Source: an uncultured Paracoccus sp.
GTDB taxonomy: Bacteria > Pseudomonadota > Alphaproteobacteria > Rhodobacterales > Rhodobacteraceae
Direction of reading: 5' to 3'
Assembly (NCBI GenBank): GCA_934533075.1
Contig: CAKTBJ010000041.1
Location: 1 to 22,112, forward strand
DNA: 22,112 bases
A program made the position numbers and the translations under genes. Below are positions 14,906 to 22,048 of this stretch, in pieces. The notes below the pieces were generated by a model. It was not told where the DNA came from. It did no database searches and worked only from the letters and a program-made list of their open reading frames with translations. Positions within the stretch are counted from its first letter, which is position 1. Every line of letters begins with the position of its first letter.

Positions 14906-17200
14906 CTAGGCCTGGAACGTCATCTGCGGGACGCGGATCAGCACCAGGTCGCGGTCCCAGTCGGTCCAGGCGCCGCCGTTCGGAAAGCCGTTGCGGTCGC
15001 GCCAGTCGGCCTTGATGCGCAGCCGCGCGACCTCCGGGGCAAAGCGCGGGAAGGTCCATGTGCCCAGGTCGGTGCCCGACTGGTCGCCCGGCACGGTGAT
15101 GCGGTGCTGGTGGCGCAACCCGCCATCGGCGCCCAGCGCCTCGGCGCGGATCTGCAATTCGGACAGCCGGTGCTGGGCCAGCGGCAGGCCGACGGCGCGA
15201 AACCGCACCGCCCGCATCTCGACCAGTTCGCGGCCCACGGCGATGGTGGTGTCCAGCGTCTCGCGCCAGTCGCCTTGAACAAAGCCGCGCCCGGCGATCA
15301 GTGCGGTCAGCCGGTAGGTGATCGCGGCCACGGCCGGGTCGGCAATGGCATAGTCGCGCTCGACCAGCGGCGCCTCGGCCGACAGGTTCACGCGCTCGTC
15401 GATGCGCAGGCCATGCGCCGGGTCGTCGTAGCGGATTTCGAGGAAGGCCATCTGCACCTCGGCCCAGGGCAGCGAGACGAAGAAGGTCGCGCGCCGGCGA
15501 TGCGGCAGCGGATCGGGCAGGGTGACGCGCAGCCCGGCCTCCCGGCGCCAGTCGGTGACGACCGGGCCGCCCTGCGCCACCGGGCGCTCGAATTGCAGGC
15601 GATACTGGAATTGCTCCGGGTCGGCGCCGTGGCCGCGAAAGGTCCATGTGGTTTCCGGCTTTTCGGCCGACAGCAGGGCGCTGTCGCGCTGGGCCTCCAC
15701 CTCCCCCTCCATCCGGCGCAGGTCCACCGAGACCTGCGCGAATTGCGCGAAGGGAAAGCCGGGCGCCAGCCCGATCACCGGCGCGCGCAGCCGATAGGGT
15801 CCATCGACGCGCGGGTCCACGATCAGCTCGGCCGCGCGGCCCTCGATCCACGGTCCGGTCTCCGGCGGGCGCTGGCCGAAGGGCGAGGCCGGATCGAAAT
15901 GACAGCGCAGGCGATAGCGATAGGCCTCGGTCAGCAGCGCGGGCGGTGCGTCCAGCAGGTTGACCGCGTAAAGCTGGCGCGCGGCGCCGTCGCGGAAGAT
16001 GAAGCCGGCCGGATGCAGGTCGGGACCGGCGCCGGCGGGGTCGGGCAGGGCGATCTCGACCTCGACCGCGGACAGCCCGTCGCTGGCGAAGCGGTCCATC
16101 GCGCCGATGCGCACCTCGCGCCGGGGGATGGCCTTGATGTTCACCCCGCCGATCATGCGGTCGCGCAAGGCGGGCCAGCCGGGACGCTCCACCCCGTCCT
16201 CGTCCACGCGGCGGGCGTAAAGCTCGTGCCCCAGCGCGGACTGGAAGACCAGATCGCGGCGGCGCACGGTGGTGCGGTTCAGCACGGCATCCATCTGGCG
16301 GATGTCGCTCTCGCGCCGCGTCTTCAGCTTGAAGGAGGCGCCGGGCATCAGCGTATCGACCAGATCCATGACCGAACCGGCGATGGAGTCGACCACGCCC
16401 GCCGCCGGTGCCGGAGCCGGGGGCTGCGCGCCATAGGCGGCATCGAAGAAGGTCTCGGTCAGCCAATCCAGCACCGCCTGCTCGGCGGCGGCGGCGTCCG
16501 ATGCTGCCTCGCCGTCCATGATGACGGTATCGACCTGAATCCCGGCATTGCCCAGCGCGTCGCGGGTCTGGGCGGCGATGTCGGCGCGGACGTAATAGAC
16601 ATTGGCGCGGAAGCGCGAATCCAGCTCGCGCTCCAGCCGCGCGAGATCGCCGGAGACCCTGACGCGATAGGCCGGCTGGAGGCCCGACAGCGCCATGCGA
16701 TAGACGATCAGCGCGGGCAGGGTCGGGTCGCCGATGCTGGCCTCGACGAAGGCGCTGGCATTGGCGTTCAGCGCGACCTGGAAGCTGGCGGTATTCTCGC
16801 CCGCCATCGACGGCCGGGCGCTGCCCAGCACCTCGACCTCGAACGGGCTGCCGGCGGCGGTGCCGCTGCCCAGCAGCGTCAGCTCCACCTGCCCGTCGTC
16901 GAACAGCGGCAGCGACAGGCGGACGGGCCGGCCCAGTTCGGCGGTCAGCCGCGCGGTGATCTCGGCCTGGGCCGCCGCCGGCACCGCCAGCACCGTGGCC
17001 AGCGACAGGAAGCCCCCGGCCAGCGCCTCGCCGCCCGGCCCGTCGCCCAGATAGCGCATCAGCCCGAAATCCGGCGCGCCGTCGGCGCGCTCGGCCAGCA
17101 TGGGCGCGGCGGGCAGGACATGAAACAGCCCGCCGTCCTGATGGTCGGCAAAGACCGGATGGCCGGCGATCAGCCTGATGGGGGGGGCGAAGGACAGCAT
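14906..17200 (-). CDS. Large beta-rich paralogue (B), 764 aa, unknown function
   Basis: Start MLSFAPPIRL at 17200, matching the MLSF/MLSL starts of its relatives; a weak GGGGA lies about ten bases upstream. It follows the first cluster gene by 18 bp. Module 1: PVFADHQDGGLFHVLP at 15-30, DFGLMRY at 44-50 and AGGFLSLATV at 61-70. Module 2: FQVALNANASAFVEASI at 140-156 and LSGLQPAYRVRVSGDL at 171-186, followed by the helical segment LERELDSRFRAN. Residues near 285-310 (PAPAPAAGVVDSIAGSVMDLVDTLMPG) form an amphipathic or hydrophobic stretch before the beta-rich half. The C-terminal units are marked by VEIALPDP, VSVDLRRM, LEIRYDDPAHG and LRIKADWRDRNG. There is no signal peptide. The family is unknown to me; it is clearly homologous by motif order to its neighbours but strongly diverged in sequence. 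Confidence 0.92.
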   Translation of the reverse strand: MLSFAPPIRLIAGHPVFADHQDGGLFHVLPAAPMLAERADGAPDFGLMRYLGDGPGGEALAGGFLSLATVLAVPAAAQAEITARLTAELGRPVRLSLPLFDDGQVELTLLGSGTAAGSPFEVEVLGSARPSMAGENTASFQVALNANASAFVEASIGDPTLPALIVYRMALSGLQPAYRVRVSGDLARLERELDSRFRANVYYVRADIAAQTRDALGNAGIQVDTVIMDGEAASDAAAAEQAVLDWLTETFFDAAYGAQPPAPAPAAGVVDSIAGSVMDLVDTLMPGASFKLKTRRESDIRQMDAVLNRTTVRRRDLVFQSALGHELYARRVDEDGVERPGWPALRDRMIGGVNIKAIPRREVRIGAMDRFASDGLSAVEVEIALPDPAGAGPDLHPAGFIFRDGAARQLYAVNLLDAPPALLTEAYRYRLRCHFDPASPFGQRPPETGPWIEGRAAELIVDPRVDGPYRLRAPVIGLAPGFPFAQFAQVSVDLRRMEGEVEAQRDSALLSAEKPETTWTFRGHGADPEQFQYRLQFERPVAQGGPVVTDWRREAGLRVTLPDPLPHRRRATFFVSLPWAEVQMAFLEIRYDDPAHGLRIDERVNLSAEAPLVERDYAIADPAVAAITYRLTALIAGRGFVQGDWRETLDTTIAVGRELVEMRAVRFRAVGLPLAQHRLSELQIRAEALGADGGLRHQHRITVPGDQSGTDLGTWTFPRFAPEVARLRIKADWRDRNGFPNGGAWTDWDRDLVLIRVPQMTFQA

Positions 17201-17218
17201 GGCATGGCCATCCCCGCC

Positions 17219-19456
17219 TCAGGAACCGGGCGGTTCGATGAACAGCCAGTCCTCGGGATTGCTCAGCGTGGCCGTGATCTCGGGGCCGGAGACGCGCTCG
17301 CCCGAGGCGAGGAAATAGTCCACGCGATAGCTGTAATCCAGCCGCGCCGGATCGGCCAGCGCGATGGACCAGACCGAACTGTCGCCCGGCTCGCGCAGCA
17401 GCGCGCCATGCGTGTCCAGCACGTTGTTGGCCGGATCGGCATAGCGCAGCGAGACCGTGGCGCGGCGCAGCTCGGTGCCCAGTTCCAGATCCTCGCCCGA
17501 GATCGTCACCTTGTAGACCCCGCCCGGCGCATTGCCGACCACCGCCGGGCGGCCGTCGGCCTGCACCGCGCGCGGCGGCAGGGTGCGCGCGGCGCCGGTC
17601 CTGAACAGATGCGTTTCGGCCAGCGAGACCGTGCGCCTGGCCGGATCCTTCAGCGGCGCGGTAAAGCTTTGGATGCGTGCGGCATCCTCGGGCAGGAAGA
17701 ACAGCGATTGCTGGGCGCGCACGTCGTTGGCCGCATCCTCGTAGGTGACCGAGACCAGCAGCCCCGACAACTCGTCCCAATCGACCGAGGGCACGATGTC
17801 CAGCAGCAGGTTGTCCTCGAATGGGGTGGGCACGCGCAGGTTGGTGGTGCCGGCAGGGGCCTCCAGCCAGGGCGTGGACACCTTCTGGTGGGTGAAGACA
17901 TGGGTGAAGCGATAGCGGAAGGGCTTGACCTCGGGCGAATAGACCGGGCGCTTGATGGTGACCTGCGGGGCCTCCTTGTGCAGGCTGCGCTCCTCGATGA
18001 AGGGCACCACGCCGCTGCGCCGGTCCTCGTAGGCCAGTTCCACATCGACCGACAGCAGGTCGTCGCCGAACCCCGCCGCCGGGGCCGAGAAGGTCACGTC
18101 GATCTCGCCCGGATTGGCGATGGAAATGACCTGCGCCGGGGCCACCGACTTCGTGCTCAGCAGCCGCTGCTTCAGCACCGGGCCATTGCGGTAATGCACC
18201 TCGGCCGTGACCTGGTATTCGTTGCTGCGGCCCTTGGCGGTGACGAATTTGCGGGGCGCGTGGCTGTCCTTGGTGAAGATGAAGCTTTCGGATTTCTGGA
18301 TGCGGCGGCCGGTATTGTCGGGGCTGTCATAGGACAGATCGACCACCACCGAATGCACGTAATCCTCGAACCGCTCGAAATCGAAGGTTGTCGAGACATC
18401 CACCTCCAGCCGCTGGAAGAACGGGTGGGCGATGGTGTCCACGATGGTCAGGTAATCCTTGACATCGGCGGCGATGAACGTGGGGTCGACGGTTGCGCTG
18501 GGATTGTATTGGCGCCGGATCACGTCGGATTGCGTCAGGACCATGTTGAAGTCCTTCTGGAAATCCTCGTTCACGAATTCCAGCCATTCGCTTTGCAATT
18601 GCTCGGGCGTCAGGATGCCGCCGACATTGACCCATTCCTGGTTGATGAACTTGTCCATCGCGCCCAGCGCGAAATCGCGCAGGTCGGAAATCATGTCGTC
18701 GTCCAGTTCCACATCGGAGGAGCCGGCCTTGATGTTCAGTTCGACCAGCGACTGCTCGCGCAGGAATTCGCTGAATCCGGTGCGCTTGCGGGTTTCGGTG
18801 GTGGTGTCGCCGCCCCAGAAATCTTCGTCCACGACTTGTTGGGTGGTGTATTCGGCCACGGCCTCGCGGACGCGCGAGGTGCTGATATGGGCCTCGATCA
18901 CCACGGCGGGCAGGCGGACCTCGAATTCCAGATTGTATTCGATGGCGGCGATGGCGCCGCCCTGGCGCAGCACGTCGGCGAAGATCTGGGCGCCCTCGAA
19001 GGGCATGTCGGCGACCACCGACACGGTGTTGCGCCCGAACAGCGACGGCTTGCCCAGGTCGATCGCGGTCACAAGCTGGTTGTTCGCCCCCCGCGCGATG
19101 CGCAGCGCGGCGGTGCCGCTGACGAAATTGACCGGGCGGATCTTGGGCGTCGGGATCGGGGCGCCGGGCGAGGGGGCCTCGGCGCGCAGGATCTTGTTGG
19201 CCTCGGCGATGGCCTTCTGGCCGATGACATTGGCGGGGGCGGTCAGCTCGGTCGTCATCAGCAGATAGCCGCCGCCGGTCTGCTTGCCCTCGATGGGCAG
19301 GCCGGCCAGATACAGCACGAACTGGAATTGCGGCGAGCCGTCGGCATTGCGCACCAGCTCGACCGTGTTGGGAAGGTAATAGAAAGTCTCCTTCGATTCG
19401 TCGTCGCGGAAGAAATCCACGCCGTCGATCGAAAACCCGTCGGTCAGCGATAGCAT
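17219..19456 (-). CDS. Large beta-rich paralogue (A), 745 aa, first gene of the leftward cluster
   Basis: I chose ATG 19456 (MLSLTDGFSI) over upstream ATGs because all close relatives start MLxL/F and GAGGGG lies seven bases before it. Module 1: FFRDDESKETFYYLPN at 15-30, FQFVLY at 44-49, GGGYLLMTTEL at 61-71. Module 2: about 145-190 (FEGAQIFADVLRQGG, then RLPAVVIEAHIS). An acidic helical segment spans about 195-335. After HPFFQRLEVDV (344-354) come four units, marked by VVDLSYDSP (370), VELAYEDR (472), VSVTYEDA (569) and VSLRYADP (668); the spacing is about 97-100 residues. Each has a later aromatic strand such as FRYRFTHVF or YSYRVDYF. It ends EDWLFIEPPGS. It is less GC-extreme in its middle than its neighbours. 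No signal peptide. Function unknown; the repeats look like beta-sandwich (Ig-like) domains. Confidence 0.92.
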   Translation of the reverse strand: MLSLTDGFSIDGVDFFRDDESKETFYYLPNTVELVRNADGSPQFQFVLYLAGLPIEGKQTGGGYLLMTTELTAPANVIGQKAIAEANKILRAEAPSPGAPIPTPKIRPVNFVSGTAALRIARGANNQLVTAIDLGKPSLFGRNTVSVVADMPFEGAQIFADVLRQGGAIAAIEYNLEFEVRLPAVVIEAHISTSRVREAVAEYTTQQVVDEDFWGGDTTTETRKRTGFSEFLREQSLVELNIKAGSSDVELDDDMISDLRDFALGAMDKFINQEWVNVGGILTPEQLQSEWLEFVNEDFQKDFNMVLTQSDVIRRQYNPSATVDPTFIAADVKDYLTIVDTIAHPFFQRLEVDVSTTFDFERFEDYVHSVVVDLSYDSPDNTGRRIQKSESFIFTKDSHAPRKFVTAKGRSNEYQVTAEVHYRNGPVLKQRLLSTKSVAPAQVISIANPGEIDVTFSAPAAGFGDDLLSVDVELAYEDRRSGVVPFIEERSLHKEAPQVTIKRPVYSPEVKPFRYRFTHVFTHQKVSTPWLEAPAGTTNLRVPTPFEDNLLLDIVPSVDWDELSGLLVSVTYEDAANDVRAQQSLFFLPEDAARIQSFTAPLKDPARRTVSLAETHLFRTGAARTLPPRAVQADGRPAVVGNAPGGVYKVTISGEDLELGTELRRATVSLRYADPANNVLDTHGALLREPGDSSVWSIALADPARLDYSYRVDYFLASGERVSGPEITATLSNPEDWLFIEPPGS

Positions 19457-19526
19457 CCTGGCACCCCTCATCAGGCAGCTTCCGCGGAACGCGGGTCTGG
19501 AACGTCTGGCAGGTAGTTCTGTCGGG

Positions 19527-19555
19527 ATCAGAATCTCAATGTGATCGCGTTTCAA
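19527..19555 (-). promoter_or_regulatory. Candidate promoter for the large leftward cluster
   Basis: On the minus strand, TTGAAA (19555-19550) is separated by 17 bases from TCTGAT (19532-19527), which matches four of six -10 consensus positions. It lies about 70 bases upstream of the ATG at 19456, in the only AT-richer stretch between the repressor gene and the cluster. An imperfect inverted repeat (TTCAACCGAA ... TTCGGAATCTTGAA, 19551-19581) overlaps the -35 box and could be an operator or a weak terminator hairpin for the repressor gene. The match is by eye only. Confidence 0.45.
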
Positions 19556-19586
19556 CCGAAAGTAAAGTTCGGAATCTTGAATTCTT

Positions 19587-19919
19587 TCAGCGCGGTTGCC
19601 CCGGCGGGGTGGCCTCGGGGGTGCAATAGATGGCGTAAAGCGTGGCGAGGATTCGCCGCACCTCGTCGGAGGCCAGCGCATAGTTGACCTGCTGCCCCTC
19701 GCGCCGGGCGGTGACCAGCCCGCGGGCGCGCAGCTTGGCCAGATGCTGCGACAGCGGCGACTGGGCCAGGCCCAGGCGCGCGGAAAGCTGGCTCACGTTC
19801 ATCTCCTGTTCCAGCAGGTTGCACAGGATCAGCAGGCGCCGGGAATTGGCCATCGCGCTCAGCAGGTCGGCAGCGGCCTCGGCATTCGCCTCCATCTGCG
19901 ACAGGTCCATCTTGACCAT
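19587..19919 (-). CDS. bigR: ArsR-family persulfide-responsive repressor (BigR/SqrR type)
   Basis: A 110-aa winged-helix protein. The recognition helix region is at residues 44-67 (QLSARLGLAQSPLSQHLAKLRARG), followed by the wing (TARREGQQVNYAL, 70-82). Cys33 (in LLILCNLL) and Cys99 (in YAIYCTP) occupy the positions of the two cysteines that form the sensing disulfide or polysulfide link in BigR and SqrR. The start MVKMDLS at 19919 has AGGTG a few bases upstream; Met4 is an alternative. It is divergent from the sulfur operon, and a dyad overlaps its start codon. Family knowledge: the reduced protein binds DNA and represses sulfide-detoxification genes, and cysteine modification by persulfide releases it. 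Autoregulation is likely from the operator position. The name could equally be sqrR. The gene also points toward the large leftward cluster, 130 bp away. Confidence 0.9.
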   Translation of the reverse strand: MVKMDLSQMEANAEAAADLLSAMANSRRLLILCNLLEQEMNVSQLSARLGLAQSPLSQHLAKLRARGLVTARREGQQVNYALASDEVRRILATLYAIYCTPEATPPGQPR

Positions 19920-19940
19920 ATTAGCACCTGCTTATATATT
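19912..19940 (+). promoter_or_regulatory. Sigma70-type promoter of the sulfur operon
   Basis: TTGACC at 19912-19917 and TATATT at 19935-19940 are separated by exactly 17 bases, close to the consensus -35 and -10 boxes. The predicted start of transcription is about 19947, leaving a leader of about 50 bases before the ATG at 19996. The -35 box lies inside the first codons of the divergent repressor gene. The operator dyad fills the spacer, so repressor binding would block polymerase directly. Confidence 0.75.
19918..19937. promoter_or_regulatory. Candidate BigR/SqrR operator (20-bp dyad)
   Basis: ATATTAGCACCTGCTTATAT is an inverted repeat: ATATTAGCA against TGCTTATAT matches at eight of nine positions around a central CC. 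It lies between the -35 and -10 boxes of the rightward promoter, covers half of the -10, and overlaps the repressor start codon. AT-rich palindromes of this kind are bound by BigR-type ArsR proteins. The position fits joint control of the operon and of the repressor gene. Confidence 0.7.
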
Positions 19941-19995
19941 GGAGCGATCGGTTACGGTTGTCGCCCGCTCCGGGGCGGTTTTCAAGGAGGTCGAG

Positions 19996-20205
19996 ATGCG
20001 CAGCAATATCGGGGCCGCCGACCGCGTGGTGCGGCTGATCCTCGGGCTGGGGCTGGTGGTGCTGGCCCTGGTGCCGGGGCTGCTGCCGGCGGGCGGCTGG
20101 CAATGGGCGGCCGGCATCGCCGGCGTGGTGCTGGTGGCGACGGCGCAGGCGCGGTTCTGCCCGGCCTATCGGCTGCTGGGCCTGTCCACCTGCAAGCGGC
20201 CATGA
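19996..20205 (+). CDS. DUF2892 small membrane protein
   Basis: A 69-aa protein starting MRSNIGAADRVVRL, with AAGGAGG five bases before the ATG at 19996; longer upstream starts would run back through the promoter. Two hydrophobic helices (about 12-30 and 35-50) are followed by ARFCPAYRLLGLSTC, the usual DUF2892 ending with two cysteines (54 and 66). The same domain forms the membrane part of YgaP-type rhodanese proteins and is common in sulfide-response operons. Its exact role is unknown; a part in moving or holding sulfane sulfur at the membrane is inferred from context. Its stop overlaps the next start (ATGA), indicating translational coupling. It is the first gene of the operon under the dyad-containing promoter. 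Confidence 0.85.
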   Translation: MRSNIGAADRVVRLILGLGLVVLALVPGLLPAGGWQWAAGIAGVVLVATAQARFCPAYRLLGLSTCKRP

Positions 20206-20627
20206 CCGCGTTCACGCCCTGGGCCTCGTTCGCGGGCGGCATGCTGATCGGGCTGGCGGCGGTGCTGCTGATGGCATTTCACGGCCGCATCGCCGGAATG
20301 ACTGGGATCGTCTCGGGCCTGCTGCCGCCGGCGGCGCCGGACTGGCCGTGGCGCGCGGCCTTCCTGGCCGGCGCCGTCGCCGCGCCCGCGCTGCTGCTGG
20401 CTTCGGGGCGGGCGGTCGCCTTCGCCAGCCCGGTGCCGCTGCCCTGGGTGGTGCTGGGCGGGCTGCTGACCGGCATCGGCGTGCATGTCGGGTCCGGCTG
20501 CTCCTCGGGGCATGGCGTCTGCGGCCTCGCACGGCTGTCGCGGCGCTCGGCCGTGGCGACGGCGACCTTCATGGCCACCGCCTTCGGCACCGTCTTCGCC
20601 ATCCGCCACCTGTCGGGGGGCCTCTGA
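20202..20627 (+). CDS. pmpA: YeeE/YedE-family permease, N-terminal half (PmpA-like)
   Basis: A 141-aa membrane protein starting MTAFTPWASF, with an ATG inside the preceding stop (ATGA). Helices are visible at about 8-27, 52-70, 80-98 and 117-135. The signature SGCSSGHGVCGL at 98-109, with Cys100, His104 and Cys107, is the conserved cysteine-bearing motif of the YeeE/YedE (TsuA-like) family, which moves thiosulfate or related sulfur compounds across the inner membrane. In many proteobacteria the family is split into two half-length proteins encoded side by side, as here with the next gene; the pair are called PmpA and PmpB in BigR operons. The length is normal for a half protein. Substrate and direction of transport cannot be read from the sequence. 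Confidence 0.87.
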   Translation: MTAFTPWASFAGGMLIGLAAVLLMAFHGRIAGMTGIVSGLLPPAAPDWPWRAAFLAGAVAAPALLLASGRAVAFASPVPLPWVVLGGLLTGIGVHVGSGCSSGHGVCGLARLSRRSAVATATFMATAFGTVFAIRHLSGGL

Positions 20628-21085
20628 TGCGGCGCGTGGTCGCGGGTTTCGCCTTCGGGCTGGTCTTCGGCGGCGGAATCGCGCTGGCCGGGATGATCAA
20701 CCCCGCCAAGGTGCTGAACTTCTTTGACGTGGCCGGGACCTGGGACCCCTCGCTGGCCTTTGTCATGGCCGGCGCGCTGCTGGTGACCTTCACGGGCTAC
20801 CGCCTTGTTCTGCGGCAAGAAAAACCAGTTTTCGAGGCGGGCTTCCAACTGCCCGCCGCCACGCGCATCGACCGGCCGCTGGTCGCCGGCGCGGCCCTGT
20901 TCGGCATCGGCTGGGGCATCGCCGGCTTTTGCCCCGGCGGCGCGATTCCGGCGCTGGGCCTGGGCGAGGCCGCGCCCTGGGCTTTCGTCGCCGCCATGCT
21001 TGCGGGTATCCTTCTGGCCCGCACCCTGCGTCTCGCGCCGGCCCGGCGCCCGACCCGAACCGCAATGCACAGGAGCCAAGGATGA
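20627..21085 (+). CDS. pmpB: YeeE/YedE-family permease, C-terminal half (PmpB-like)
   Basis: A 152-aa membrane protein starting MRRVVAGFAF; its ATG shares a base with the previous TGA (TGATG). Helices lie at about 4-24, 43-62, 84-100 and 115-132. The conserved stretches NPAKVLNFFDVAGTWDPSLA (25-44) and GFCPGGAIPALGLG (100-113, with Cys102) are standard for the second half of YeeE/YedE-type sulfur transporters. It should pair with the preceding half protein to form one transporter. The C-terminus after 135 is Arg-rich and probably cytoplasmic. Its stop overlaps the start of the metallo-beta-lactamase gene (ATGA), so transport and persulfide oxidation should be produced together. Confidence 0.87.
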   Translation: MRRVVAGFAFGLVFGGGIALAGMINPAKVLNFFDVAGTWDPSLAFVMAGALLVTFTGYRLVLRQEKPVFEAGFQLPAATRIDRPLVAGAALFGIGWGIAGFCPGGAIPALGLGEAAPWAFVAAMLAGILLARTLRLAPARRPTRTAMHRSQG

Positions 21086-21975
21086 GCGACCTGCCCTTTA
21101 CCCCCGACCTGTCGGTGAGGCCCGACATCACCGCCTTCTTCGACGCGCAGACCAACACGATTTCCTACGTGGTCCGCGATCCGGCCTCGACCGCCTGCGC
21201 CGTCGTCGATTCGGTGATGGACATCGACTATGCCGCCGGGCGCATCACCCATGAGGGGGCCGACCGCATCATCGCCTTCGTGCGGGAACAGGGCCTGAGC
21301 GTGGAATGGCTGATTGAGACCCATGTCCATGCCGACCACCTGTCCGCCGCGCCCTATATCCAGCAGCAGCTGGGCGGATTGCTGGGCATCGGCGAGAACA
21401 TCACCGTGGTTCAGGACACCTTCGGCAAGATCTTCAACGAAGGGACCGAGTTCCAGCGCGACGGCAGCCAGTTCGACCGGCTGTTCATGGACGGCGACAG
21501 CTATCGCATCGGCGGCATGCAGGCCCATGTCATGCACACGCCCGGCCATACCCCGGCCTGCATGACGCATGTGATCGGCGATGCGGCCTTCGTGGGGGAC
21601 ACGCTGTTCATGCCGGACGGCGGTTCGGCGCGCGCGGACTTTCCGGGCGGCGATGCGCGGATGCTGTATCGCTCGATCCGGCGGGTGCTGGCGCTGCCGC
21701 GCGCGATGCGGCTGTTCATGTGCCACGACTACGGTCCCAATGGCCGGGACATCCAGTGGGAAACCACCGTGGGCGACGAGATCGACCACAATATCCATGT
21801 CGGCCAGGGCGTCGACGAGGACAGTTTCGTGGCCATGCGCGAGGCCCGCGACGCCACGCTGTCCATGCCGCGTCTGATCATCCCCTCGTTGCAGGTGAAC
21901 ATGCGCGCCGGCCGGATGCCGCCCGAGGACGAGGATGGCAAGACCTTCCTGAAGGTGCCGGTCAATACGCTGTGA
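21082..21975 (+). CDS. blh: Persulfide dioxygenase-like metallo-beta-lactamase-fold protein (Blh/ETHE1 type)
   Basis: A 297-aa protein starting MSDLPFTPDL, coupled to the previous gene by ATGA, with AGGAGCCAAGG upstream. Metal-binding residues are in place: HVHADH at 81-86, His156 in HTPGHTP, Asp173 in VGDTLF and His215 in MCHDYG. The sequence FMPDGGSARADFPGGDA (176-192) and the CHDYGPNGR block are typical of the ETHE1/Blh branch, which oxidises glutathione persulfide to sulfite using one iron. In BigR-controlled operons this enzyme is named Blh. No rhodanese domain is fused. The length is usual for bacterial members, and the protein is expected to be cytoplasmic. Context (repressor with sensor cysteines, permease, DUF2892) supports a role in removing excess sulfide or persulfide. 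Assignment to the branch is firm; substrate preference is by analogy. Confidence 0.88.
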   Translation: MSDLPFTPDLSVRPDITAFFDAQTNTISYVVRDPASTACAVVDSVMDIDYAAGRITHEGADRIIAFVREQGLSVEWLIETHVHADHLSAAPYIQQQLGGLLGIGENITVVQDTFGKIFNEGTEFQRDGSQFDRLFMDGDSYRIGGMQAHVMHTPGHTPACMTHVIGDAAFVGDTLFMPDGGSARADFPGGDARMLYRSIRRVLALPRAMRLFMCHDYGPNGRDIQWETTVGDEIDHNIHVGQGVDEDSFVAMREARDATLSMPRLIIPSLQVNMRAGRMPPEDEDGKTFLKVPVNTL

Positions 21976-21976
21976 C

Positions 21977-22010
21977 CATGCCGGAGCCGGCGCCCCGGCG
22001 CCGGGGCATG
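21977..22010 (+). terminator. GC-rich hairpin after the sulfur operon
   Basis: Two bases after the stop codon, CATGCC(GGAG)CCGGCGCC can pair with GGCGCCGGGGCATG, giving a 14-pair GC stem with a four-base bulge. No run of T follows, so this is not a classical intrinsic terminator; in GC-rich alphaproteobacteria such hairpins often stand at operon ends and may stop transcription weakly or protect the mRNA 3' end. Confidence 0.4.
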
Positions 22011-22048
22011 CGGCAGGCGGGTTGACCTCGCCCCGGCTTGCCCGCACG

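Noticed and set aside
13872..17780. A 1302-aa minus-strand frame overlapping three paralogue genes
   Set aside because: It is an alternative frame of the true genes, rich in Arg, Gly and Ala, with no motif of its own.
12503..19453. A 2316-aa open frame on the plus strand, antisense to four large genes
   Set aside because: Its composition (Gln, Gly, Arg, His, Asp in repetitive order) is that of a mirror frame of GC-rich genes. The minus-strand genes under it have coherent motifs, starts, ribosome sites and tight spacing.
4510..19456. Phage tail, contractile injection system or secretion apparatus
   Set aside because: No sheath, baseplate, ATPase, tube or lysis genes are recognisable, and the proteins lack signal peptides. 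The many beta-rich subunits alone do not support this.
19551..19581. Intrinsic terminator after the repressor gene
   Set aside because: The inverted repeat is imperfect and asymmetric, has no T run after it in the leftward direction, and overlaps a candidate -35 box. An operator or chance dyad is as likely.
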